Below are positions 8,374 through 14,433 of a stretch of DNA of 14,433 nucleotides, piece after piece. The notes under the pieces are model-generated. The model was given only the letters and a program-made list of their open reading frames with translations, did no database searches and had not been told where the DNA came from. The position numbers were made by a program, and so were the translations under genes. Position 1 is the stretch's first letter. Each line of letters begins with the position of its first letter. The DNA comes from an uncultured Sinobacteraceae bacterium (GTDB taxonomy: Bacteria > Pseudomonadota > Gammaproteobacteria > Steroidobacterales > Steroidobacteraceae), in the NCBI GenBank assembly GCA_937902995.1, contig CALEKY010000171.1, positions 1 to 14,433 on the forward strand, read 5' to 3'.

Positions 8374-9383
8374 GCAGCTCTCGCATGCCGATCTCGGCGG
8401 ATTCCGAAATCGATCTCGATCACGCCGACGACCGGCGCACGGTCTCTCGGGTTGAGCCCGCGCATGGAGGACATTCCGGGCCTGCAAAGCCGCTGCTGAG
8501 GCGTGCGTTCGCCAAGCTCTATTGGGCGTTCATGCGGTCGCTGCCGCACAACCGTGTCGGCGACCGCATCTTCTCGTGCGTGCGATTCGCGACGTTTCAG
8601 AAACGCCTGCCGAAGAATGCGCTGCTCTACAACGACGTGATCTATCGCATCAAGACGTCGAACGAGATCCTCGATCCCTTGCGCGTCTTCGTGACGGACA
8701 AAGAGTTCGTGAAGATTTTCGTCAAGGCCGTTGCCGGGGACCGGTACAACATTCCGACGATCGCCGTTCTGCGCAGCCTCGAGGACGTGGATTCGTTCGA
8801 GTTTCCTGCCGATTGCTGCATCAAACCGACGCACGCGAGCGGCCGTGTGATCTTTCGCCGCAACGGCGAACCGGTCGACCGGGAGAAGATCAAGAGCTGG
8901 TTCGACGTGAACTACTATCTGTCCGGACGCGAAGTGAACTACAAGTACCTTGCGCCGAAGATCATCGTCGAGCCGTTCGTATTCGGGCGGACGAACGTCG
9001 AGGACTACAAGATCTTTTGCGTCGACGGCGTACCGAAGCTCATTCAAGTCGACGTCGACAGGCACATCGAACACAAGCGCAAGTATTTCGATGCGCATTG
9101 GAACGAGCAGCCGTTTTCGATCAAGTATCCACGCGCCGACAAGGTCGTGCCCAAGCCGCACAACTTTTCAGAGATGCTCGACGTGGCCGCCAAGCTCAGC
9201 CGGTACTTCTGGTTCGTCCGCATCGACTTGTACAGCGACGGCAGGCAGCTCTTCGTCGGCGAGATCACGCACTGTCCGGACAATGCAGGCGGGGTGTTCG
9301 ATCCTCCTGCGGCGGAGGCGATTGTGTCGCACTACTTGTTCAGCGGATGCTCCGCTGAACAGGCTAGAGGCTGGAGACCGTAG
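8370..9383 (+). CDS. TupA-like ATP-grasp amidoligase family protein
   Basis: A 337-residue protein resembling the TupA-like ATP-grasp group, named after a teichuronopeptide biosynthesis protein. ATP-grasp enzymes join a carboxylate to an amine through an acyl-phosphate. Visible parts: CIKPTHASGRVIFRR at about 149 (ATP-binding lysine strand), IIVEPFVFG near 197, VEDYKIFCVDGVPKLIQVD at about 209, and the metal-binding end FVRIDLYSDGRQLFVGEIT at about 281. The first ~45 residues are polar and not conserved in appearance. The start overlaps the CapK-like stop as ATGA, with AGGAG 7 nt before it. The last codons (ARGWRP) lie inside a repeat element, and a strong hairpin covers the 3' end. This is the last gene of the P2 operon. 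Confidence 0.85.
   Translation: MSSSRMPISADSEIDLDHADDRRTVSRVEPAHGGHSGPAKPLLRRAFAKLYWAFMRSLPHNRVGDRIFSCVRFATFQKRLPKNALLYNDVIYRIKTSNEILDPLRVFVTDKEFVKIFVKAVAGDRYNIPTIAVLRSLEDVDSFEFPADCCIKPTHASGRVIFRRNGEPVDREKIKSWFDVNYYLSGREVNYKYLAPKIIVEPFVFGRTNVEDYKIFCVDGVPKLIQVDVDRHIEHKRKYFDAHWNEQPFSIKYPRADKVVPKPHNFSEMLDVAAKLSRYFWFVRIDLYSDGRQLFVGEITHCPDNAGGVFDPPAAEAIVSHYLFSGCSAEQARGWRP
9337..9361 (+). terminator. Strong hairpin in the 3' end of the ATP-grasp gene
   Basis: GTTCAGCGGA (9338-9347) and TCCGCTGAAC (9351-9360) are perfect reverse complements around a TGC loop, and one further T-A pair closes the base, giving an 11-bp stem. It ends 22 nt before the stop codon. There is no run of T after it, so a classic Rho-independent terminator is not proven. 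It could instead block 3' exonuclease decay of the operon mRNA. Confidence 0.45.
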
Positions 9384-9500
9384 GCTGCAGGAAGATGCAC
9401 CATGCGAGCGCACCCCTCACCGGCACGCGGACTCTCCTCAGGGAGAGGCGAAATATGTGCGCGCGGCCTAGCGTTTGCTACACCCTCCAGCCTACAACCT
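9361..9500. repeat. Inverted repeat bracketing a convergent gene spacer
   Basis: The arms are 9361-9383 on the plus strand and 9478-9500 on the minus strand, matching at 17 of 23 positions, with the 9-bp core AGGCTGGAG perfect. Each arm ends exactly at the TAG stop of its gene, so both genes encode their last residues from it (GWRP and GWRV). Nested inside are a short pair GCGCAC/GTGCGC (9408-9413 and 9457-9462) and a central hairpin (9432-9447). The arms show heptad periodicity like the array at 2-29. It resembles a REP-type intergenic element and may act as a two-way transcript end. Confidence 0.6.
9432..9447. terminator. Small hairpin in the convergent spacer
   Basis: CTCTCC and GGAGAG form a 6-bp stem around TCAG, midway between two converging genes. 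The surrounding CCCTCACC and GGGAGAGG text resembles a short GC-rich repeat common between proteobacterial genes. There is no T-run on either side, so a terminator role is tentative. Confidence 0.35.
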
Positions 9501-10095
9501 CGTTTCGCTCCGCGAGCAGATCGATTCCGTACCACTTCTTCAAGCCTCGCGTCTCGATGCGGGCGGGCGAGAAGCTGGGTCGAGTTTGGTCGAAATCGAT
9601 GAGGTAGGCGCGCTCGCCGTCGTAGATGATGTTGCGCGGGCCGGGATCGCCGTGGAGGACGTGAACGCGATGCAGGCGGCGGTAAGTGTCGACGATGGCT
9701 TCTCGCAGTGCGAGCGCCTGCGTATCCGTCGAAGCACGGAACCGTGCGAATGCGCGTTGCACGTGCTCGTTCGTGGAGAGGCCGTGCGTGCTCGCGAATC
9801 GATCCAAGTCGAGGCCGCGGTCGCCGTAGCGGCGTAGCACCCATTCGAGCACGCGCTCGCCGGGCACGTAAGTCAGTACCAGCGTGCGTGTGGCTAGCTC
9901 GTACGACAGGACTTGCGGGGCTAGCTCGAGATTCGCCAGGCAGCGCAGCGCGAGAATCTCCTTGACCATGATTGCGCGATTTCCGGGACGATACTGCTTG
10001 AGGACGCACTTCCGAGCATTGTCATCCTCGAGCAGATAAACGGCGGCTCGCCGGCCGTTCGTCCAGGCGGTGAGGACTTTATGTCCCGGCAACAT
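9478..10095 (-). CDS. Small kinase-fold phosphotransferase (RIO/lipopolysaccharide-kinase-like)
   Basis: A 205-residue protein with a compact protein-kinase-like fold. Candidate ATP lysine is K33 (VLKQY), the partner acid E46 (VKEIL), the catalytic loop HGDPGPRN at 148-155 (D150, N155), and the metal-binding LIDFD at 165-169 (D167). Such small kinases in surface-polysaccharide loci often phosphorylate sugars or lipid-linked acceptors (family knowledge). The substrate here is unknown and a protein target is not excluded. ATG at 10095 overlaps the end of the methyltransferase gene by 17 nt, implying coupled translation; no clear ribosome site is seen. The frame is open to 10245, but that part lies within the methyltransferase gene. 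The C-terminus lies in a repeat element shared with the converging gene. Confidence 0.75.
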   Translation of the reverse strand: MLPGHKVLTAWTNGRRAAVYLLEDDNARKCVLKQYRPGNRAIMVKEILALRCLANLELAPQVLSYELATRTLVLTYVPGERVLEWVLRRYGDRGLDLDRFASTHGLSTNEHVQRAFARFRASTDTQALALREAIVDTYRRLHRVHVLHGDPGPRNIIYDGERAYLIDFDQTRPSFSPARIETRGLKKWYGIDLLAERNEVVGWRV

Positions 10096-10858
10096 GGGCC
10101 GCGTACAGGATGCGATCCTTCCGCTCGCGATTCGACGGCGCATGCGGCCAGCTGCCGAGCGTTTCGGCCGAGGTAAAGCCTGCGCGGACGAGCTCGTGTT
10201 CGAATCGCGAGAAATCCACGGTCGTGCGGGAAGTGCTGTCTGCATATTCGTACGGCATTTCGACGATGCAGGTTCCGCCGGACGAAGTCAGGCCGCGCAA
10301 CGTGACCAAGTACCTGTGCATCTTGTCGAGGTCCGTTCGATACGCAGGGTCGCTCAGCACTTTCCAGATGTCTTTGGTCGACACCAAGTGATGCAGAACC
10401 GAAAGACAGAACACGTAATCGAATGTCGTGTTCAAGTTGAGGTTGGGAAAGACGCCCATCCGATAGCGCACTTTCAAGCCGGCACGGCGCGCCAAGAGAC
10501 GCGCGCAGAGGAGCGCACTGAATCCAGTATCGACCCCCGTCACTTCTGCGCCGCGTCGCGCCGCCTGTAGGCAGAAGTATCCTTCCGCGCAGCCGATGTC
10601 GAGCACTGTCTTGCCGCGCAAATCCGGCGGCAGATTCATCGTGCGCCACTTGAGCTCGCTCGGTCCTTGGTTGGCGCCGCGGATGCCCTCATCGATCGCT
10701 TGATAGTAGTTGCGCGACTTGAGCCAGCGATCGACGGCGAAATCCGGCAGCGCAACTGCGCTGCTCAGCACGACGTTGGCAAGCCGCTGCGTGCGTTCGC
10801 TCGGCATGCTGTAGGCGCCCGAAGGCGTGCCGGCTTTGCGGGTCAGCCGAAAAGGCAT
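10079..10858 (-). CDS. Class I SAM-dependent methyltransferase
   Basis: A 259-residue methyltransferase. Motif I VLDIGCAEGYFCLQAA begins at about residue 85, and the acidic residue binding the SAM ribose is in VTGVDTGFS at about 109. FDYVFCLSVLHHL is the motif IV region, and GGTCIVEMP a later strand. The N-terminal YYQAIDEGIRGANQGPSE resembles the group related to CmoB-type enzymes, but a tRNA role is not implied. In this locus it may methylate a sugar or a lipid-linked intermediate (inference). The start is well supported by AAGGGAGG (complement of 10863-10870) 4 nt before the ATG; an internal ATG at 10807 is less likely. It is the first gene of a two-gene minus-strand unit with the kinase. 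No clear sigma-54 or sigma-70 promoter was found for it. Confidence 0.84.
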   Translation of the reverse strand: MPFRLTRKAGTPSGAYSMPSERTQRLANVVLSSAVALPDFAVDRWLKSRNYYQAIDEGIRGANQGPSELKWRTMNLPPDLRGKTVLDIGCAEGYFCLQAARRGAEVTGVDTGFSALLCARLLARRAGLKVRYRMGVFPNLNLNTTFDYVFCLSVLHHLVSTKDIWKVLSDPAYRTDLDKMHRYLVTLRGLTSSGGTCIVEMPYEYADSTSRTTVDFSRFEHELVRAGFTSAETLGSWPHAPSNRERKDRILYAAHVAGT

Positions 10859-10996
10859 GCAACCTCCCTTGGATAGGTGCTCTAGCGCGACCTATTAACG
10901 ATTCCGCCGTAGGACGGTTCCCGCAGCGCATCTGCAATTTCGACTGCGTGCCATTTGCAAAAGGCGCCTCGCAATGACGCTTCGAATGAGCGTTTC

Positions 10997-11014
10997 GACG
11001 ACACGCGCGTCGTC
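10997..11014. promoter_or_regulatory. Short palindrome just upstream of P3
   Basis: GACGAC and GTCGTC are 6-bp inverted arms around a 6-nt GC-rich centre, 7 bp upstream of the P3 15-mer. It could be a regulator site, but it lies much closer to the -24 element than usual sigma-54 enhancer sites and may be chance in GC-rich DNA. Confidence 0.25.
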
Positions 11015-11021
11015 GCCGCTC

Positions 11022-11036
11022 TGGTACGTATCTTGC
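11022..11036 (+). promoter_or_regulatory. Sigma-54 (RpoN) -24/-12 promoter P3
   Basis: TGGTACGTATCTTGC differs from P1 and P2 at one base. The GG is at 11023-11024 and the GC at 11035-11036, 10 bp apart. The predicted start is near 11048, leaving about an 83-nt leader before the oxidoreductase ATG at 11131. It lies in the divergent gap between the methyltransferase and oxidoreductase genes and faces the latter. Confidence 0.82.
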
Positions 11037-11130
11037 TGCCACGGATCATGGCTGCTCACGTCGCAGCCGCCGGCGTGGTCGGCGGTTCGATCATACGTAG
11101 ACGATGCCCGCGAAGCAGGGAGCAACGGTC

Positions 11131-13359
11131 ATGAAGCAGGTGGCGCAGAACTACAAGACAGGACGCATTGGGCTCGAGGAGGTCGCCGTGCCTGCGCTCA
11201 AGCCTGGCGGTGTGCTAGTGCGCATGCATTTCAGTGTCATTTCGGCAGGCACCGAAGGCATGAAGGTGCGGGAAGGGAAGATGTCCTATCTCGGGAAAGC
11301 GCGTGCTCGTCCCGACAAACTCAAGCAGGTCTTCGCTTCGCTGCAACAGCAAGGATTGCTTGCGACCTACCGCAAGGTGATGAACAAGCTGGATACGTTG
11401 ACACCGCTCGGTTATTCCGGTGCGGGCGAGGTCATCGAGGTCGGCAGCGATGCATCCGGGTTCTATGTCGGTCAGCGCGTCGCATGCGGCGGCGCCGGTT
11501 ATTGCAATCACGCCGAGTACAACTTCATCCCGAGCAATCTCGCGGTGCCGGTCCCGGACAACGTGTCGCTCAAGCACGCTGCATTCGCGACGGTCGGTGC
11601 AATCGCGCTGCAAGGTTTTCGCCAGGCGCAGCCGCAGCTTGGCGAAACGGCTTGCGTGATCGGTTTGGGGCTGCTCGGCCAGCTGCTCGTACAGATCCTG
11701 ACGGCGGCCGGGGTGCGCACTGTCGGGGTCGATCTGATGCCGCAACGCTGCGAGCTCGCGGTGCGCGCAGGCGCGCACGCGGCACTTCAGCCAGACGATC
11801 CGGCATTGCCGAGTACTGTGGCTCACCTCACGGAGGGTTTCGGCGTCGATGTGGTGTTCATTGCTGCCGGCGGTTCGAGCAATGTTCCCGTCGAGCTTGC
11901 GGCCCAGCTCGCTCGCGACCGTGCGCGCGTCGTCGATATCGGTAAGACGCGGCTCGATTTGCCTTGGAACGATTATTACTTGAAAGAGTTGGACGTCCGC
12001 TTTTCGCGCTCCTATGGGCCCGGGCGCTACGACCCGCAGTACGAAGAGCGTGGAATCGACTATCCGATCGGCTATGTGCGCTGGACGGAGCGGCGCAACA
12101 TGGCCGCGTTCCTCGATCTCTTGGCGGGCGGCCGCGTCAATCTCGAGCCGATCGTGTCCGCCGTACGCCCGTTCGCCGAAGCAGGGCACGTGTACGAAGA
12201 AATCGCAGCCGGCAAGAGCGAAGGCCTCGGCACGGTGTTCGAATACGACGTTGCCTCGCCTCCCGCAATGCGCATTGCGGTGCCGCTTGCGCACGCTTCG
12301 ATTCATCGCGCTGCGCACGACCGAGTGAGGCTCGGCGTCATCGGTGCAGGCAATTACGCCTCGAGCATGTTGCTGCCCCATCTCCAGCACGATGCACGAG
12401 TCGTTCTGAGCGCAGTCGCTACGACGTCCAGCCTGACCAGCGAGAATGCGCGACGCAAGTTCGGCTTCGCGCGCGCAACGACGAACTATGCAGAACTGCT
12501 CGCGGACGGCGAGATCGACGCCGTCTTGATTGCGACCCGACACTCGTCGCATGCACGCATCGTCTGCGAAGCGTTGCGCGCCGGGAAAGCGGTTTTCGTC
12601 GAAAAGCCGCTCGCGCTCTGCGTCGAACAGCTCGAGGAGATCGAGCGCACGGTCGCCGAGTGCGGAAACGATCGACTGATGGTGGGCTTCAATCGGCGCT
12701 TCTCGCCGATGATGCGGGCGATCGAGGCGCGCACGCATCGGTTCACGACGCCGCTCGTCTTGCATTATCGCGTCCATGCAGGACAGCTCGAGCCCGGGTC
12801 TTGGTATCTCGATAACAGCGAAGGTTCGCGGTTCGCCGGCGAGTCGGGGCACTTCTTCGACGCGATGGCGTATCTCGTCGGATCGCGCCCCACGAGAGTC
12901 TTCGCGGCGACGTTGTTTCCGAGCAAACGAATTGCCGACGATCACGAGAACATCGCAGCCACCGTTCAATACGAGAACGGCTCGGTCGGCAATCTGCTTT
13001 ACCTGACGCAAGGCGGCGCGAAAGTCCCGAAGGAGTTCTTGGAAGTGTTCGGCGGCGGTAAGACGGCGCGGCTCGAGAACTTCGAGGAGCTCTCATTTTT
13101 CGACGATCGCCACCGCGCTCGAGCGCATCTGCCTCGGGGTAAGGGTCAGGCTGAAGAGCTTGCGGCCTTTCTCGACGCCGTGCGGAGCGGCGGACCGATG
13201 CCGATTCCTCTGGAGAGTCTGTTCGATACGACCGCATCCACGCTTGCGGCACTCGAGTCCATTCAACGCGGCACGCCATGCGACATCGGGTCGATAGAGC
13301 GCTGGCATGCAGTCACGAACGATTTTGGAGAACGGCGATCGCTCGACGCGGCGAGCTGA
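11131..13359 (+). CDS. Bi-domain oxidoreductase: zinc-type dehydrogenase fused to Gfo/Idh/MocA
   Basis: A 742-residue fusion. The N-terminal part is a medium-chain (zinc-type) dehydrogenase: SAGTEG, GYSGAGEVIEVG at about 93, a nucleotide-binding VIGLGLLGQLL at about 176, and VVFIAAGGS. The usual GHE catalytic-zinc motif is absent. From about residue 395 a Gfo/Idh/MocA dehydrogenase follows: LGVIGAGNYASS at about 400, the conserved EKPLAL at about 491, and ESGHFFDAMAYLVG at about 570. Proteins of this architecture are typical of exopolysaccharide loci and are presumed to oxidise or reduce a nucleotide sugar; the substrate is not known. The start at 11131 has GGGAG 8 nt upstream; an in-frame ATG at 11104 is less likely. 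P3 precedes it, and the heparinase-like gene follows after 20 nt. Confidence 0.9.
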   Translation: MKQVAQNYKTGRIGLEEVAVPALKPGGVLVRMHFSVISAGTEGMKVREGKMSYLGKARARPDKLKQVFASLQQQGLLATYRKVMNKLDTLTPLGYSGAGEVIEVGSDASGFYVGQRVACGGAGYCNHAEYNFIPSNLAVPVPDNVSLKHAAFATVGAIALQGFRQAQPQLGETACVIGLGLLGQLLVQILTAAGVRTVGVDLMPQRCELAVRAGAHAALQPDDPALPSTVAHLTEGFGVDVVFIAAGGSSNVPVELAAQLARDRARVVDIGKTRLDLPWNDYYLKELDVRFSRSYGPGRYDPQYEERGIDYPIGYVRWTERRNMAAFLDLLAGGRVNLEPIVSAVRPFAEAGHVYEEIAAGKSEGLGTVFEYDVASPPAMRIAVPLAHASIHRAAHDRVRLGVIGAGNYASSMLLPHLQHDARVVLSAVATTSSLTSENARRKFGFARATTNYAELLADGEIDAVLIATRHSSHARIVCEALRAGKAVFVEKPLALCVEQLEEIERTVAECGNDRLMVGFNRRFSPMMRAIEARTHRFTTPLVLHYRVHAGQLEPGSWYLDNSEGSRFAGESGHFFDAMAYLVGSRPTRVFAATLFPSKRIADDHENIAATVQYENGSVGNLLYLTQGGAKVPKEFLEVFGGGKTARLENFEELSFFDDRHRARAHLPRGKGQAEELAAFLDAVRSGGPMPIPLESLFDTTASTLAALESIQRGTPCDIGSIERWHAVTNDFGERRSLDAAS

Positions 13360-13379
13360 CGGCGGAGATTTCGACACGC

Positions 13380-14433
13380 ATGCAATCGCTGACCTGGTAT
13401 GTCCATCGCTTGAGCCGTATGTCCGTTCCGGAGCTCTGCTATCGGACGCTGCAGATGAGTCGCAGTCATGCGACCAGGCTCGCGCGGAGCGACTCGGTTC
13501 CGGAGCCCCAGCCCGCACGGTCGGTTCGGTTCATCGAAGTCGCTGCGCCGGTGGAAGGAGCTCCTTACGTCGCGCAAGCGGAGCGGATCATGGCGGGCCG
13601 CTTCGACATCTTCGACTTGGAGAATGTGCAGCTTGGTCATCCGCCGGTCTGGAATCGCGATCCGCTCACCGGACGACTTGCGCCGCTGCGCCATGCTTCG
13701 ACGCTCGATTATCGGGACGAGCGCGTTGTCGGAAACATCAAGTATCTGTGGGAACCGAGCCGACACTTGCACGTGCCGGCGCTCGCGCAAGCGTATGCGT
13801 TGACGAACGACATGCGTTACGCAGACGCGATGCGTCTGCACATCGAGTCCTGGATCGATCAATGCCCGCCGCACATGGGGGTGCATTGGACGAGCTCGCT
13901 CGAGCTTGCAATCCGGCTGATCAATTGGAGCATCGCCTGGCAATTGATCGGCGGAGAACGATCCCCTTTGTTCGCAGGGCCGGCCGGCACGGCTTTCCGC
14001 AAGCGATGGTTGGCGTCGGTGTTCCTGCAAGCGCGGGCGATTGCGACCAACCTTTCGCGATTCTCGTCGGCGAACAACCATCTGATCGGCGAAACCGCCG
14101 GCGTCTGGATCGCGTCGGTGACTTGGAACGGCTGGCCGAAGCTTCGGCGCTGGGGCGAGCGCTGCGCCGAGATTCTCGAACGCGAGATGCTCAAACAGAA
14201 CGCACCGGATGGCGGCAATCGCGAGCAGGCATTCGCCTATCAGCAGTTCGTCCTCGACTTCGGCTTGCTCGCAGGTTTGGCTGCGCGCGCGGCCGGCCGC
14301 AATTTTTCCAAGGATTATTGGACCCGCCTGGAATCGATGGTCGATTTCATCGCGAGCATCATGGATGTCGGCGGCAATATGCCGATGGTGGGGGATGCGG
14401 ATGATGGGTACGTTGTCCGGCTGGCGCCGGAAA
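13380..14433 (+). CDS. Heparinase II/III-family protein, 3' end missing
   Basis: The first 351 residues of a polysaccharide-lyase-like protein; the frame is open at the window's right edge. It starts MQSLTWYVHRLSRMSVPELCY, the usual opening of this family. The alpha-toroid domain shows NIKYLWEPSRHLH at about 119, RFSSANNHLIGETAGVW near 228, DGGNREQAFAYQQFVLDF at about 279, and GDADDGYVVRL at the end. These Asn/His/Tyr-rich segments line the uronate-binding cleft in heparinase II/III enzymes. The C-terminal beta domain is outside the window. Within a biosynthesis locus it may trim or modify a uronate-containing polymer. ATG 13380 has GGAG 12 nt upstream. No signal peptide is evident at the start, which is unusual for an exported lyase but common in this locus-associated group. 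Confidence 0.87.
   Translation, partial: MQSLTWYVHRLSRMSVPELCYRTLQMSRSHATRLARSDSVPEPQPARSVRFIEVAAPVEGAPYVAQAERIMAGRFDIFDLENVQLGHPPVWNRDPLTGRLAPLRHASTLDYRDERVVGNIKYLWEPSRHLHVPALAQAYALTNDMRYADAMRLHIESWIDQCPPHMGVHWTSSLELAIRLINWSIAWQLIGGERSPLFAGPAGTAFRKRWLASVFLQARAIATNLSRFSSANNHLIGETAGVWIASVTWNGWPKLRRWGERCAEILEREMLKQNAPDGGNREQAFAYQQFVLDFGLLAGLAARAAGRNFSKDYWTRLESMVDFIASIMDVGGNMPMVGDADDGYVVRLAPE

Noticed and set aside
10931..10953. Possible minus-strand sigma-54 promoter for the methyltransferase (TGGCACG followed by TTGC)
   Set aside because: Spacing between GG and GC is 15 bp rather than the required 10.
11215..13011. A 598-residue open frame on the minus strand opposite the oxidoreductase
   Set aside because: No recognisable domain, Arg/His/Ala-rich composition typical of antisense frames in GC-rich DNA, and the plus strand holds a clear two-domain enzyme.

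Overview
The window is part of a cell-surface or extracellular polysaccharide biosynthesis locus from a GC-rich Gram-negative bacterium, most likely a gamma- or betaproteobacterium. The content supports this: three GT4-type glycosyltransferases, an O-antigen ligase/polymerase-like membrane protein, a PaaK/CapK-type adenylate-forming enzyme, a TupA-like ATP-grasp protein, an asparagine-synthase-like protein, a two-domain oxidoreductase and a heparinase II/III-family protein. The sequence alone does not fix the genus. No RNA genes, insertion sequences or CRISPR arrays were seen.

Layout. Positions 1-83 hold a heptamer tandem repeat and a sigma-54-type -24/-12 promoter (P1), which reads into a glycosyltransferase (84-1235). 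A second, nearly identical sigma-54 promoter (P2, 1313-1327) lies in the next gap. It precedes a tight six-gene plus-strand run: Wzy/WaaL-like protein (1352-2728), asparagine-synthase-like protein (2763-4664), two GT4 glycosyltransferases (4687-5916 and 5885-6994), CapK-like adenylate-forming enzyme (6997-8373) and TupA-like ATP-grasp protein (8370-9383). A convergent minus-strand pair follows: a SAM methyltransferase (10858-10079) and a small protein-kinase-fold phosphotransferase (10095-9478). The spacer where the two units converge is bracketed by inverted copies of a short element that encodes the last codons and the stop of both genes. A third sigma-54 promoter (P3, 11022-11036) then reads into a bi-domain dehydrogenase/Gfo-Idh oxidoreductase (11131-13359) and a heparinase II/III-like gene (13380 onward) that runs off the right edge.

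How the genes may work together (inference). The glycosyltransferases assemble a repeat unit. The oxidoreductase may make or modify a sugar precursor. The Wzy/WaaL-like protein polymerises or ligates the product at the inner membrane, and the heparinase-like protein may trim a uronate-containing polymer. Three ATP-dependent enzymes of families that activate carboxylates sit in one operon, which suggests that the glycan carries amide-linked or acyl decorations. Three matched sigma-54 promoters suggest coordinated RpoN control. Exopolysaccharide loci linked to exosortase/PEP-CTERM systems are known to be controlled in this way through PrsK/PrsR-type regulators. No exosortase, PEP-CTERM protein or regulator lies in this window, so that link is only a hypothesis.
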